A DNA stretch of 64,000 bases from Gammaproteobacteria bacterium (GTDB taxonomy: Bacteria > Pseudomonadota > Gammaproteobacteria > Steroidobacterales > Rariloculaceae): positions 142,835 to 206,834 of the forward strand of contig JAJEGN010000022.1 in NCBI GenBank assembly GCA_022819855.1, in the 5' to 3' direction. The number at the start of each line of letters is the position of its first letter. Position 1 is the stretch's first letter. Made by a program: the position numbers and the translations under genes. The notes beneath the pieces were generated by a model. It saw only the letters and a program-made list of their open reading frames with translations. It ran no database searches and had not been told where the DNA came from. Shown piece by piece: positions 46,200 through 55,243 of this stretch.

Positions 46200-46326
46200 C
46201 TTTCCTTTCCTCTAAGCGGCCAGGGACAGTGCCCGAGTATTCGTCATTATAGGTCCACCCGCGACGCGGCCCGAATCTCTCGACAACCCGACCTCTGGCC
46301 ACGGGAGCCCGGGAGCCTGTGTCCCA

Positions 46327-46572
46327 TCAGGAGCGAGATGCGCCCGCGAGGTAGCTCTCCACACGGTCGCGGTCGAGACGGTAGTGGCAAAGCTCCTCGC
46401 CCGCCCCGGCAAGTACGGGAATCCTGAGACCGTAACGGCGCTTGAGCTCGAGATTCCCGCTGATGTCCACGACTCGCAGCTCGGCCCGCCCGCGCAGGAG
46501 CGGTTCGAGCTGACCGGCCATGACCTCGCACAGATGGCAGTCCGGCCGACTGTACAGGGTCAGCACGATCAC
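46327..46572 (-). CDS. Glutaredoxin-like protein (DUF836 family)
   Basis: 81-residue thioredoxin-fold protein with the redox motif Cys-His-Leu-Cys at the start (LYSRPDCHLCEVMAGQL) and the cis-proline region GLRIPVLAG. Role in thiol-disulfide exchange is inferred from the fold. It lies between rseC and lepB, where mucD/degP and lepA are found in Pseudomonas. About 180 bases upstream contain no recognisable gene. Confidence 0.85.
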   Translation of the reverse strand: MIVLTLYSRPDCHLCEVMAGQLEPLLRGRAELRVVDISGNLELKRRYGLRIPVLAGAGEELCHYRLDRDRVESYLAGASRS

Positions 46573-46752
46573 GAGGAAACTGCTTCCCGGCGAATCGCGA
46601 AGGCGACGTTCCGACGGCTCCGTCCCGCCGGTCGATATTGCGCTATTCGGGATCGATGGAACACGAGGAATATCCGGTCACTATCGCCAAATTCTCGTGA
46701 TCGTGCGGACGGATGGGGACGGAGCGGCAGCCGACATTTTTCGCAAGGCCGG

Positions 46753-47181
46753 TTACCGCGCGGTTTTCAGGGTCACGTGACGCAGCGTGGCCTGCTCGAT
46801 GCGGCGCCGCAACCCCGGCGTCAGCAGTGCGGCGAGTGCGACACCGATGACCGCACCCGCGAAACAGCCGAGATCGGTCCCGGTCAGGCCCCAGCCCGCC
46901 AGCGCTCCGGCGAGGAGGCCCGCCCACGGCAAGCCGTGCAGCGTCACGGCGCTCAACAGCACGCAGTGGCGCGGCAGCGAGACGAGTACCGGCGTTCCGG
47001 CGCTCACGGACACATCGGCGGCGAGTGCCGCCCGCGCCCCGCGCGTCGTATCGGGAAACCAGCGCCAAATGCACGTGCCGGCACAGCCTTCGCAGGCCTG
47101 CGACTCGTCGAGCTCGATCTGCACGCGGCCATCGGCATCGGTATTGCGGACAACGGCTCGCACCGTCATGCAGTCGGTCAT
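46753..47181 (-). CDS. rseC: RseC/MucC family protein (sigma-E regulator / SoxR reduction)
   Basis: 142 residues. N-terminal cysteine cluster (ACEGCAGTCIW), then two membrane helices (LPWAGLLAGALAGWGL and LGCFAGAVIGVALAALL). RseC modulates the sigma-E system and SoxR reduction. Last of rpoE-rseA-rseB-rseC; a start at the second Met, four codons later, is possible. Confidence 0.88.
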   Translation of the reverse strand: MTDCMTVRAVVRNTDADGRVQIELDESQACEGCAGTCIWRWFPDTTRGARAALAADVSVSAGTPVLVSLPRHCVLLSAVTLHGLPWAGLLAGALAGWGLTGTDLGCFAGAVIGVALAALLTPGLRRRIEQATLRHVTLKTAR

Positions 47182-47196
47182 GGTGATGGTTGCCGC

Positions 47197-48165
47197 CTAT
47201 TCGGCGTTCAGGGAAATCGCGATCTGGTGCAGGGTCTTGTAGGGCACTTCACCGATCGCCGTGACCTTGCGCCCGCTGACCGTTGTCGAGAAGGCGTTGG
47301 TGCTGCCGAGCCTCGTGTAGCCTTCGGCGACATCGTCCACCGTGCGCGGGTCTTCGATGAACACCGACACCGCCGCCAGCCCGTCCGAGTAGACATGGTG
47401 CTCGACGGGATGTTCGGAACCGGCGAGCGGCCCGTGCTTGGCGATCGAGAGCGCGAAACCGCCTGGCAGCATCGATGCCTGCCACAGTACGCTCCGGCCG
47501 GGAACCTGGCTCGACCGCGGCGGAGCCAGCAAGCGGAAGCCCTCGGTGTCGATCGTCGACTCGAGCCTGGCCGCCGGGATCGAATCGAAAATATCGAAAC
47601 GGGTGAACAGAATCTGCTCGACGATCCCGCCGTTCTCGTCCATGAGCTGAGACTTCAGCGGCATCGCCGTGTCCTGGTCGAGCCAGAGCCGGTAGCCGTA
47701 GCGAAATTCGTCCCTGGGGCGGATTCTTATGACCTGGGTCGGCCGCTCCGCGACCCGGCTCGACGTCGCGTGCAGTTCGAACTCGTAGTGCGGTTCGAGC
47801 GCTTCCGAATAACTCGGCAGCGCCGACACCAAGGGATTCACCTCGCGCGTTTCCTCGACCAGGATCACGCGGCGGTCGGGCAGGATGCACCGGACCTGGT
47901 CGCCTTGCCGGATGATCTCGCGACCGACGCCATCCTTCGACACGATGCGCTCGCTGACGTGGCCATTGTCGTTGCGATGCGTGATGTGCATCGTCTCGGC
48001 GTAACCGTCGTGAAGGTGGACGAAGGTGCCTTCGTAGTTGAGTCCCTCCATCGCGACGTGCATGCGCTCAAGCCACGCCCGTACATCCTGCGCACCGGCT
48101 TCGACTGCCACGAAGCCAAGGACAAGCGCAAACGCGCGCGTGCAACAGTCCCGGCCGGCCGTCAT
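47197..48165 (-). CDS. rseB: Sigma-E regulatory protein RseB/MucB
   Basis: Periplasmic protein that shields RseA from DegS and senses lipopolysaccharide and lipoprotein intermediates. 322 residues: signal peptide ending near EAGAQ, then a lipoprotein-like fold (MEGLNYEGTFVHLHDGYAETMHI..., split as typical of MucB) and a C-terminal domain with HHVYSDGLAAVSVFIED. Start overlaps the rseA stop as ATGA. Confidence 0.93.
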   Translation of the reverse strand: MTAGRDCCTRAFALVLGFVAVEAGAQDVRAWLERMHVAMEGLNYEGTFVHLHDGYAETMHITHRNDNGHVSERIVSKDGVGREIIRQGDQVRCILPDRRVILVEETREVNPLVSALPSYSEALEPHYEFELHATSSRVAERPTQVIRIRPRDEFRYGYRLWLDQDTAMPLKSQLMDENGGIVEQILFTRFDIFDSIPAARLESTIDTEGFRLLAPPRSSQVPGRSVLWQASMLPGGFALSIAKHGPLAGSEHPVEHHVYSDGLAAVSVFIEDPRTVDDVAEGYTRLGSTNAFSTTVSGRKVTAIGEVPYKTLHQIAISLNAE

Positions 48166-48758
48166 TCCGAAGCATCCTCGGTCGCCGATGCGACATCGGC
48201 GTCGACCGTGCCGACCAGATCGGATGCGAACGATGTCCGCCGGACGCGGTTCGCGTACTCGCTGTGACGGATGAGATAGTTGGCCAACCGTGTCGGCGGC
48301 GACACAAGGCGGCTGGGCTCGACTTCCTGCGGCACGACGTAGCTCGGCGCATCGGTCTCGGCAGCCGCCTGCAATGACGGGTCTGCGGCGGTCGCGGCGC
48401 CATCGAGTCCCCCCTGCGACATGAACCTGAGTGTCAGCACGGCGGCAACCGCCACCGTGGCCGCAATGCCGAAGCCCATGGCCGGCTTCAACAGCTTCCC
48501 GGCAGGCCGCCGACCGACGGCGCTGCGAGCCTGTGGAATGCTGACGCCGCTCAGCGCCTCCTGCACCCTGCGACGCAGGACATCCGGGTCCGGAGACAGC
48601 AACTCGCCGCGCAGTGCCGCGCGTATCCTGGTGTACCTGATCAGCCGATCTCGCTCGGCGGGGTCATGGTCGAGCCGTCTGAGGAAGAAAGCGCATTCCT
48701 CGGCCGACATGTCGTCGTCCATGAATGCAGACGCCTGATCCTGGGTTTTTTCTGTCAC
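48162..48758 (-). CDS. rseA: Anti-sigma-E factor RseA/MucA
   Basis: Inner-membrane anti-sigma factor holding RpoE inactive. 198 residues: cytoplasmic sigma-binding domain (SAFMDDDMSAEECAFFLRRL), one membrane helix near 92-111 (AMGFGIAATVAVAAVLTLRF), and a periplasmic domain ending NYLIRHSEYANRV, the RseB/MucB interaction region. Four bases after rpoE. Confidence 0.92.
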   Translation of the reverse strand: MTEKTQDQASAFMDDDMSAEECAFFLRRLDHDPAERDRLIRYTRIRAALRGELLSPDPDVLRRRVQEALSGVSIPQARSAVGRRPAGKLLKPAMGFGIAATVAVAAVLTLRFMSQGGLDGAATAADPSLQAAAETDAPSYVVPQEVEPSRLVSPPTRLANYLIRHSEYANRVRRTSFASDLVGTVDADVASATEDASE

Positions 48759-48762
48759 GTGC

Positions 48763-49386
48763 TCAATCGAGTAGTGGAGCGAGTTGCCTGTCGATGGCCT
48801 CCCGAGCCCTGAAGATACGCGACCGCACCGTACCGACGGGACATTCCATCGTCTGGGCGATCTCTTCGTAGCTCATGCCTTCGATTTCCCGCAGAATGAT
48901 GGCCGTTCTCAACTCTTCGGCCAGTTCGCCGATCGCCTTGTTGACGACGGCCCGGATTTCCTCCGACAGCGCCAGACCTTCCGGCGTGTCGATGTCCTGC
49001 AATTTCGCAGTGACCTCGTAGTGCTCGTTCTCCTGCAGGTCCAGGTCGAAGGTTGCCGGTCGCCGCCGGACCGCAACGAGGTAGTTCTTTGCCGTATTGA
49101 TCGCGATTCTGTAAAGCCATGTGTAAAACGCACTGTCTCCTCGAAACGAAGGCGCAGCGCGGTAGGCCTTCAGGAATGCCTCCTGTGAAACGTCGAGTGC
49201 CTCGGACGGGTCTCGGACATAGCGCATGATCAGCTTCAGGATCTTGTGCTGATACTTCAGCACCAACAGGTCGAACGCCGACCGGTCCCCCTGTTGGACT
49301 CGCTTGATCAGCGCGAGATCCGAAGTGTCCTTTCCGCTGCTTCCCCCGACCGCGGATTCCGCCTTTCGTTTCTCGATAGACCGCAT
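48763..49386 (-). CDS. rpoE: RNA polymerase sigma-E factor (RpoE/AlgU)
   Basis: ECF sigma factor controlling the envelope stress response. 207 residues from ATG 49386. Region 2 matches AlgU closely (RVQQGDRSAFDLLVLKYQHK, YTWLYRIAINTAKNYL), and region 4 has MSYEEIAQTMECPVGTVRSR. An earlier ATG at 49431 would give 222 residues. The N-terminal 15 or so residues before the conserved part are unusual, and a sigma-E-like promoter overlaps them, so the true start is uncertain. Confidence 0.92.
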   Translation of the reverse strand: MRSIEKRKAESAVGGSSGKDTSDLALIKRVQQGDRSAFDLLVLKYQHKILKLIMRYVRDPSEALDVSQEAFLKAYRAAPSFRGDSAFYTWLYRIAINTAKNYLVAVRRRPATFDLDLQENEHYEVTAKLQDIDTPEGLALSEEIRAVVNKAIGELAEELRTAIILREIEGMSYEEIAQTMECPVGTVRSRIFRAREAIDRQLAPLLD

Positions 49387-49403
49387 GTCGCACCAAAAAG
49401 TTC
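49376..49403 (-). promoter_or_regulatory. Possible sigma-E-type autoregulatory promoter of rpoE
   Basis: GAACTT (49403-49398), then 16 bases, then GTCTAT (49381-49376) on the minus strand resembles the sigma-E/AlgU consensus (GAACTT, 16-17 bases, TCtgA). It would start transcription just inside the annotated rpoE reading frame. Confidence 0.35.
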
Positions 49404-49476
49404 GCCTGAATTGCATCAAGGCGGCCGCCACGACCTGTTTGCCGCGGCTGGCTACCCGATTGTAGCCGAAACCGGC

Positions 49477-50049
49477 TCATTCAGTGGGGGCACGAAACGC
49501 GGACTCCCGCACGGCGACCTGGAGACGCCGCCAGTCCCCGACGCCAAGCTGGTCGCGCAGCAGCACGAGCCGCAGCGATCGATCGCGCGAGACGAGTTCC
49601 AGCAGCACCCAGGACGCGGCGAAGCTGGTGCCGGTTCGGAGTTCGAGATCGAAGAGGCCTTGTGCGGGTATTGACCAGCGGCCATCCCCGGACCTCGCGA
49701 GCACGACCCGGGTGTCCGGGAAGCGCACCGCGGCGTGAACCGCAAGGACGCCAAGGGCCACGGCGCCGGCCACGACGCTTCCGGTCGCGGCGAGCACGCT
49801 GCCGCAGAGCAACAGGTGAAGCGCGGCCCACCAGACCGCGAGCACGCGCGACCGCCTGGCGGCGAAGCTTTCGACGCGACAAGCATCGGGGTGCTTGTCG
49901 TCGCCGCCGCCGAGCGCCCTCGACCGGCTGGCCGGGACGATTTCGATACGACCGCCCTCGGCCCGGCCGCAGCCGTCACCGCGGATCCGGCCCGACTGCC
50001 CGACGGCGCTGGTTGAGACTTTCCCGGATCCCCCGGATGAGCCGAACAT
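49477..50049 (-). CDS. ygfX: YgfX/CptA-like membrane protein
   Basis: Up to 190 residues if the only in-frame ATG (50049) is used, overlapping sdhE by 74 bases; the true start may be a non-ATG codon further in. Two close membrane helices (LAVWWAALHLLLCGSVLAATG and VVAGAVALGVLAVHAAV) and a C-terminal domain ending LGVGDWRRLQVAVRES match YgfX, which partners SdhE and was proposed as a toxin acting on the cytoskeleton. Order sdhE-ygfX is the standard one. Confidence 0.75.
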   Translation of the reverse strand: MFGSSGGSGKVSTSAVGQSGRIRGDGCGRAEGGRIEIVPASRSRALGGGDDKHPDACRVESFAARRSRVLAVWWAALHLLLCGSVLAATGSVVAGAVALGVLAVHAAVRFPDTRVVLARSGDGRWSIPAQGLFDLELRTGTSFAASWVLLELVSRDRSLRLVLLRDQLGVGDWRRLQVAVRESAFRAPTE

Positions 50050-50263
50050 GATCGCGATCCTGAGGTTCTGCCCGTCCGAGAATATAGCTGTACAGTTCCG
50101 GGTCCGGCAGATCCAAAATCGCGGCGAATCGCAACTTATCGTCCTGGTTCAGCGTTTCGAAGGCGTCCTCGAGGAAGGCCTCGAGCACGGCATCGAGTTC
50201 GCGCATGCCGCGCCGGCAGCGCCACCTCAAGTGGGCCTTGAGGTCTCGTCCTGGTTCGGGCAC
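49976..50263 (-). CDS. sdhE: Succinate dehydrogenase flavinylation factor SdhE
   Basis: SDHAF2-family factor promoting covalent FAD attachment to SdhA. 95 residues from a GTG at 50263. The family signature RRGMRELDAVLEAFLED holds the RGxxE motif. A TTG at 50230 with AAGG upstream is the alternative start. It lies 59 bases after sdhB and partly overlaps ygfX. Confidence 0.87.
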   Translation of the reverse strand: MPEPGRDLKAHLRWRCRRGMRELDAVLEAFLEDAFETLNQDDKLRFAAILDLPDPELYSYILGRAEPQDRDHVRLIRGIRESLNQRRRAVGPDPR

Positions 50264-50322
50264 GAAAGCGTAGCCGGGGCGCGGAGAAGTTTGGCGGTAG
50301 GGACTTCTGCTGCCGCGGACTG

Positions 50323-51105
50323 CTAGTGCTGCCGCTCCGCCATGAGCTTCTTGATCTCGGCGATGGCCCGGCCGGGATTGAGGTCCTTGGGGCAGGCCGC
50401 GGTGCAGTTGAGGATCGTGTGGCAGCGATACAGCCTGAACGGATCTTCGAGCGCATCGAGCCGCTCGCCGGTCGTTTCGTCGCGGCTGTCGACGATCCAG
50501 CGCCAGGCCTGCAGCAGCGCCGCCGGACCGAGGTAACGTTCCGGGTTCCACCAGTAGCTCGGGCAGGACGTCGAACAGCAGGCGCACAGGATGCAGGCCG
50601 AAGGCTCGTCGATCTTCTCCTGGTCCTCCTTCGACTGCAGGCGCTCGCGATCCGGCGGCGGCGGGGTGCGCGCCTCGAGCCAGGGCTTGATCGAGGCGTA
50701 CTGAGCATAGAAGTTGGTCAGATCCGTGACGAGATCCTTGACCACGGGCATGCTCGGCAGCGGGTAGATCCTGACGACGCCCCTGACCTCCTCCACCGGC
50801 TTGATGCAGGCGAGCGCGTTCGTCCCGTCGACGTTCATCGAGCACGAACCGCAGATGCCCTCGCGGCAGGAGCGGCGGAAGGTCAGTGACGGGTCGACCT
50901 CGTCCTTGATCTTGATCAGCACGTCGAGCACCATCGGCCCGCAGTCGTCCATGTCGACGCTGTAGCTGTCGACCCTCGGGTTCTCGCCCGAACCCGGCTC
51001 ATAGCGGTAGATCTCGAACTTGCGCGCGGCGGTGGCGCCTTCCGCGCCGCCGAAGTTCCTGCCGCGCCTGACCCGCGAATTGGGGGGTAGCCGAAACTGC
51101 GCCAT
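50323..51105 (-). CDS. sdhB: Succinate dehydrogenase iron-sulfur subunit SdhB
   Basis: Carries electrons from FAD to quinone in complex II. 260 residues. The three cluster motifs are clear: [15 protein letters not shown] for [2Fe-2S], [16 protein letters not shown] for [4Fe-4S], and [18 protein letters not shown] for the [3Fe-4S] and second [4Fe-4S] ligands. Thirteen bases after sdhA. Confidence 0.97.
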   Translation of the reverse strand: MAQFRLPPNSRVRRGRNFGGAEGATAARKFEIYRYEPGSGENPRVDSYSVDMDDCGPMVLDVLIKIKDEVDPSLTFRRSCREGICGSCSMNVDGTNALACIKPVEEVRGVVRIYPLPSMPVVKDLVTDLTNFYAQYASIKPWLEARTPPPPDRERLQSKEDQEKIDEPSACILCACCSTSCPSYWWNPERYLGPAALLQAWRWIVDSRDETTGERLDALEDPFRLYRCHTILNCTAACPKDLNPGRAIAEIKKLMAERQH

Positions 51106-51118
51106 CGTGCCCTCTCCG

Positions 51119-52906
51119 TCAGTAGGTTCTTGCCTTGAGCGCCACGGACCCGACGTCCTCGGACATCGGGTCCAACTGGACCGGCCGATAGTCGAACCGC
51201 ACCGCGCCGCGCTCGTCGACCCAGGCGAGCGTGTGCTTCAGCCAGTTGTCGTCGTCACGCTCAGGATAATCCTCTCTGGCCTGGGCGCCGCGGCTCTCGG
51301 TGCGGTTCAACGCCGACTTGATCGTGCCCATCGCCTGCAGCAGCAGGTTCTCAAGCTCGATCGTTTCGACGAGGTCGGTGTTCCAGATCATTCCGCGATC
51401 GGCGACCCGAACGTCGGCAAAGGACGCGAAGACCTGCTCCAGCCGCTCGATCCCCTCCTCGAGCGACTCCGCGGTGCGGAACACGGCCGCATGATTCTGC
51501 ATCGTGCGCTGCATGTCGAGCCTGATCCGGGCCGTCGGCAGCGAACCGTCCGCGTGGCGGAGCCGGTCGACCCGGGCGACCGCCTCTTCGCCGGCCGACG
51601 CGGCAAGCGGCCTGGAACTCGAACCGGGCTCGATGAGTTCGCCGCAGCGCCTGGCAGCAGCGCGGCCAAAGATCACGAGGTCAATCAGCGAGTTGGAGCC
51701 GAGCCGGTTCGCGCCGTGAACGGAGACGCAGGCGCCCTCGCCGACGGCCATGATGCCGGGCACGACGTATTCCTCGCCGCGCTCGTTGTGCGAGATCACC
51801 TCGCCATGATGATTGGTCGGCACGCCGCCCATGTTGTAGTGAACCGTGGGCAGCACCGGGATCGGTTCCTTCGTCACGTCGACGCCGGCAAAGATCCGTG
51901 CGGTCTCGGCGATGCCCGGCAGGCGTTCCTCGATCACGTCGTGGCCGACGTGATCGAGATGCAGATGCACATGGTCCTTGTGGCGCCCGACCCCGCGCCC
52001 TTCGCGCAGCTCGATCGTGATCGAGCGGCTGACCACGTCCCGGGAAGCCAGGTCCTTCGCGTGCGGCGCATAGCGTTCCATGAACCGCTCGCCTTCGGAG
52101 TTCGTGAGATACCCGCCCTCGCCGCGCACACCCTCCGATATCAGCATGCCCGGCCCGTAGATTCCTGTCGGATGAAACTGCACGAACTCCAGATCCTCGA
52201 GCGGCAGCCCGGCGCGCAGCACCATGGCGTTGCCGTCACCGGTGCAGATATGCGCCGAGGTGCAGGAGAAATAGGCTCGGCCGTAGCCTCCGGTCGCGAG
52301 AATGACCATCCGCGCGGCGAAGCGATGCAGACGCCCTTCGGCGAGGTCGAGAGCCACGACGCCGCGGCATTCGCCGTCCTCCATGATCAGGTCTATCGCG
52401 AAGTACTCGATGAAGAACTCCGCGTCGTGCCTGAGCGACTGCTGGTAGAGCGCGTGCAGCATCGCGTGCCCCGTGCGGTCGGCCGCCGCGCAGGTGCGAT
52501 GTGCCGTGCCCTCGCCGTAACGCGTCGTCATGCCGCCGAAGGGGCGCTGGTAGATCCGCCCGTCCTCGGTCCTGGAAAACGGCACGCCGTAGTGCTCGAG
52601 CTCGATGACCGAGGCCGACGCCTCCCGGCACATGTAGGCAATGGCATCCTGATCGCCGAGCCAGTCCGACCCCTTGACGGTGTCGTACATGTGCCAGCGC
52701 CAGTCGTCCTCACCCATGTTGCCGAGCGCGGCGCTGATCCCGCCCTGGGCAGCGACCGTGTGACTGCGGGTCGGGAACACCTTCGTCAGGCAGGCTGTCG
52801 ACAGCCCCTGTTCGGCGAGTCCGAGCGTCGCCCTGAGGCCGGCCCCGCCGGCGCCGACGACCACGACATCGTAGTTGTGGTCGATGAACTCGTAGTCGCG
52901 AGCCAT
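51119..52906 (-). CDS. sdhA: Succinate dehydrogenase flavoprotein subunit SdhA
   Basis: Catalytic subunit of complex II, oxidising succinate to fumarate. 595 residues from ATG 52906 ([12 protein letters not shown]). FAD-binding [20 protein letters not shown] and the covalent-FAD His49 in [11 protein letters not shown] are present, as is the HPTGIYGPG active-site region. The start overlaps the sdhD stop codon by one base; the open frame continues further up but inside sdhD. Confidence 0.97.
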   Translation of the reverse strand: MARDYEFIDHNYDVVVVGAGGAGLRATLGLAEQGLSTACLTKVFPTRSHTVAAQGGISAALGNMGEDDWRWHMYDTVKGSDWLGDQDAIAYMCREASASVIELEHYGVPFSRTEDGRIYQRPFGGMTTRYGEGTAHRTCAAADRTGHAMLHALYQQSLRHDAEFFIEYFAIDLIMEDGECRGVVALDLAEGRLHRFAARMVILATGGYGRAYFSCTSAHICTGDGNAMVLRAGLPLEDLEFVQFHPTGIYGPGMLISEGVRGEGGYLTNSEGERFMERYAPHAKDLASRDVVSRSITIELREGRGVGRHKDHVHLHLDHVGHDVIEERLPGIAETARIFAGVDVTKEPIPVLPTVHYNMGGVPTNHHGEVISHNERGEEYVVPGIMAVGEGACVSVHGANRLGSNSLIDLVIFGRAAARRCGELIEPGSSSRPLAASAGEEAVARVDRLRHADGSLPTARIRLDMQRTMQNHAAVFRTAESLEEGIERLEQVFASFADVRVADRGMIWNTDLVETIELENLLLQAMGTIKSALNRTESRGAQAREDYPERDDDNWLKHTLAWVDERGAVRFDYRPVQLDPMSEDVGSVALKARTY

Positions 52907-53289
52907 CACGGCGTCCCGAGCGCGACCTGCAGGATCGCGAACACCCCGGCGATGGCGCCGAGAACGTGAGCGAATGTCGAAAGCACCAGAACGGACACCT
53001 TCAGTCCGCCCGTGTGAACGTAGTCCTCGACGACGACCTGCACGCCGAGCCAGGAGTGGTAGATGACACTGAGCGTCGTCGCGACGAGCAGCGCGCCGCT
53101 GATCGGGTTGCCGATCCAGGCGGCCATCGCCGCATGGGAGTAATCGTTCATGGCGGCAAGCGACACGGCGAACCACAAGCCGAGCGGAACGAGGGCCACG
53201 GCGGTCAGGCGCTGGGCCCACCAGTGCTGCGTGGCGCCGGCTGCCGTGCCGAGGCCGAGCACCCTGTTCAGCGGTGTAATCAGGCTCAA
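52906..53289 (-). CDS. sdhD: Succinate dehydrogenase membrane anchor SdhD
   Basis: Membrane anchor subunit, 127 residues, with three hydrophobic helices ([37 protein letters not shown] and [20 protein letters not shown]). [15 protein letters not shown] carries the likely heme/quinone-region histidine. I chose a TTG at 53289: GAGGA lies 7 bases upstream and 10 bases separate it from the sdhC stop; the ATG at 53406 is inside sdhC. Confidence 0.9.
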   Translation of the reverse strand: MSLITPLNRVLGLGTAAGATQHWWAQRLTAVALVPLGLWFAVSLAAMNDYSHAAMAAWIGNPISGALLVATTLSVIYHSWLGVQVVVEDYVHTGGLKVSVLVLSTFAHVLGAIAGVFAILQVALGTP

Positions 53290-53299
53290 CGTCGAATCC

Positions 53300-53680
53300 T
53301 CAAAAGATGACAAGAGCGGAATAACCCGCCGATGCGAGTACCGAAACGACAACGACAGCCCAACCGCTCGCACGGTACTGTGCCGGTTCGAAACCGCGGC
53401 CGGCATCCCAGAACAGGTGCCGTATCCCGTTGGCCAGGTGAAAGAAAAAGCAGAACGTCCAGCCCGCGAGCAGCAGCTTGAACGGCCACGTCGAGTAGAC
53501 GAGCTCGACCGACCGATAGGCTTCCGGTCCGCTCGCGAGCGCGATCAGCCACCATCCGAGCGCGAGCGCACCGACCGTCAACAACAGCCCCGTGATCCTG
53601 TGCAGGCTCGACAGGACCATGGTGATCTGGAATCGATAGACCTGCAGGTGCGGCGACAGGGGCCGCTCAACCCCATCCAT
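53300..53680 (-). CDS. sdhC: Succinate dehydrogenase cytochrome b556 subunit SdhC
   Basis: Heme and quinone-binding anchor of complex II, 126 residues from ATG 53680 (MDGVERPLSPHLQVYR). Three helices; FFHLANGIRHLFWDAG carries the conserved histidines. The frame extends upstream to 53761 but without family resemblance. Confidence 0.94.
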   Translation of the reverse strand: MDGVERPLSPHLQVYRFQITMVLSSLHRITGLLLTVGALALGWWLIALASGPEAYRSVELVYSTWPFKLLLAGWTFCFFFHLANGIRHLFWDAGRGFEPAQYRASGWAVVVVSVLASAGYSALVIF

Positions 53681-53772
53681 TGCGGTTTCGCTCTCCTCGT
53701 GGATCGGTGGTGACGTGGTCCCGGCCGGAATGCGGCGTCGCGCACTTGCGCCGCGCCGCATGCCACGGGCTG

Positions 53773-53937
53773 CTAGAAATCAATGCAACGACCGCCCCTT
53801 TCCCAATCGCCGTAGCGTGTCGGCTCGGGCCCCTTCGGGCCGCCGATTTCCTTAGGGCGCTCCGTACGCTCCTCCTCCCTCGTCGGCGGAGCCTCGGATC
53901 GCCGTTCGGTGGCCTCTTGTTCGGGCTTGCCGGTCAT
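53773..53937 (-). CDS. SDHAF4/DUF1674-like succinate dehydrogenase assembly factor
   Basis: 54 residues. The C-terminus GGPKGPEPTRYGDWERGGRC followed by IDF is the DUF1674 core, which binds flavinylated SdhA and aids complex II assembly in mitochondria. I chose ATG 53937 (MTGKPEQEATE); the N-terminal part is charged and probably disordered. First gene of the succinate dehydrogenase operon, 92 bases before sdhC, divergent from ygfZ. Confidence 0.88.
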   Translation of the reverse strand: MTGKPEQEATERRSEAPPTREEERTERPKEIGGPKGPEPTRYGDWERGGRCIDF

Positions 53938-53962
53938 CGCTAAAGTGTGCCAGAAACCGGTA

Positions 53963-53991
53963 ATTATCGCACCCGGCGGACATGATGCCGA
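53963..53991 (-). promoter_or_regulatory. Probable promoter of the succinate dehydrogenase operon
   Basis: On the minus strand, -35 TCGGCA (53991-53986) and -10 GATAAT (53968-53963) with a 17-base spacer, 25 bases before the SDHAF4-like start codon. The -35 lies inside the first codons of divergent ygfZ. Confidence 0.45.
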
Positions 53992-54893
53992 ACGCTTCTC
54001 CACGTTACTGTCAGCGCGCCGACACGGCCTTCATCGAGGTCGCGGGCGACGATGCGCGCAGCTTCCTGCACGCCCAGTTGAGTCTCGCCGTCCCGGCTCT
54101 GCCCTGGAGCACGGCCCCGCTCGCCGGCTGGCACGATCCGAAGGGCCGGGTTCGCGCCCTGTTCCGGCTCGTGCCGAGGACACGGAGCTGGCTGCTCATG
54201 GCGCCGCGCGACAGTGTCGAAGCGCTCGCCGCGAAACTGCGCATGTTCGTGCTGCGCTCCGACGTCGAGATTTCGCTGGCCGACAGCGCGGCGATCCTTG
54301 GCGTCGTCGGCGGGACGGCCGACGGACTCGCGCGGCTCGGCATTCCTTCAGGCGGCGCCAGCGCCATGACCGAGATCGACGGCATATGCCGGCTGCGGGC
54401 TGGTCCGGAGCTCGCGTATCTGGTCGGCCCCGGCGATGCGCTGAGCGACCTCGTCGCCGGCTGTGACCGGGCGCCGGCCGCGGTCGTCGACCTCGCGGAG
54501 ATCGAACTCGGCATCGCAACGATTTCGGCGGGGTTCGAGGATCGCTTCGTGGCCCAGATGCTGAATCTCGAGCAGCTCGGCGCAATTTCATTCGACAAGG
54601 GCTGCTATCCAGGCCAGGAAGTCATCGCGAGGATCCACAACCTGGGCTCTGTAAAGCGGCGCGTGCAGCGCTTCGCGGTCGAGCCCGGCACCCGGATCGA
54701 ACCCGGCGCGCCGGTACGTGACGCGGCGGATTCGGTCGTCGGCAAGGTCGTGCGCGCGGCCGAATATGGCGAACGCTGCGAATTGCTCGCGGTCGTCGAG
54801 CTCGATGCTGCGCTCGGGCCGATCTGCGCGAACGGCAAACGCCTCACGCGGCTGGCGCTGCCCTGGGAAGCCGCAAGCGCAGTCAGATCGTAG
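53982..54893 (+). CDS. ygfZ: Folate-binding iron-sulfur protein maintenance factor YgfZ
   Basis: GcvT-fold tetrahydrofolate-dependent protein that supports assembly or repair of iron-sulfur clusters. 303 residues. The family motif DKGCYPGQEV contains the functional Cys208; the barrel domain RVQRFAVEPG follows. The ygfZ-sdh neighbourhood is conserved, which fits the iron-sulfur need of SdhB. Two Met codons stand in tandem at the start. Confidence 0.94.
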   Translation: MMPNASPRYCQRADTAFIEVAGDDARSFLHAQLSLAVPALPWSTAPLAGWHDPKGRVRALFRLVPRTRSWLLMAPRDSVEALAAKLRMFVLRSDVEISLADSAAILGVVGGTADGLARLGIPSGGASAMTEIDGICRLRAGPELAYLVGPGDALSDLVAGCDRAPAAVVDLAEIELGIATISAGFEDRFVAQMLNLEQLGAISFDKGCYPGQEVIARIHNLGSVKRRVQRFAVEPGTRIEPGAPVRDAADSVVGKVVRAAEYGERCELLAVVELDAALGPICANGKRLTRLALPWEAASAVRS

Positions 54894-55243
54894 GTCCCTG
54901 CGAAAGTCAGCTTGCTCGCGCTGCACGCATCCGATAGCTTGACGCCTCCCGTATCGCGAACGGGAACCGCGCATAGAATTTCGAGAGGAAAGGAGCCGAT
55001 AGCGCCTGTTCCCGTTCGCATGGAAAAAATTGAAACGCCATTCCATGGTGAACCGCGCAAATTGATCCGTTGCGAAGATATGACCGCGTGCGGTAAACGG
55101 AGGGCATGCATCAAGCTCCCGACTCGCGAACGCTACAAGGCGATGAAGTTTCAGCACCATTCAGATTGGCGCTCATGTGCGTGGGTACACCGGCGTGAAG
55201 CCAGGACCGTTCGCCGACCGGCAGACGTGCTGAGCTGTTCCTC
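54894..55243. other. Gene-free stretch upstream of the brnT-like gene
   Basis: 350 bases between ygfZ and the toxin gene. It contains a 12-base perfect inverted repeat (54956-54967 and 55008-55019) and a patch of lower GC near 55020-55080. Open frames here end out of frame inside the toxin gene and have no family resemblance. It is the left junction of the accessory insertion. Confidence 0.6.
54956..55019. repeat. Inverted repeat, two 12-base arms 40 bases apart
   Basis: GCGAACGGGAAC at 54956-54967 is the exact reverse complement of GTTCCCGTTCGC at 55008-55019. It may be an RNA hairpin after ygfZ, a binding site for a toxin-antitoxin repressor, or a trace of the insertion event. Confidence 0.7.
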
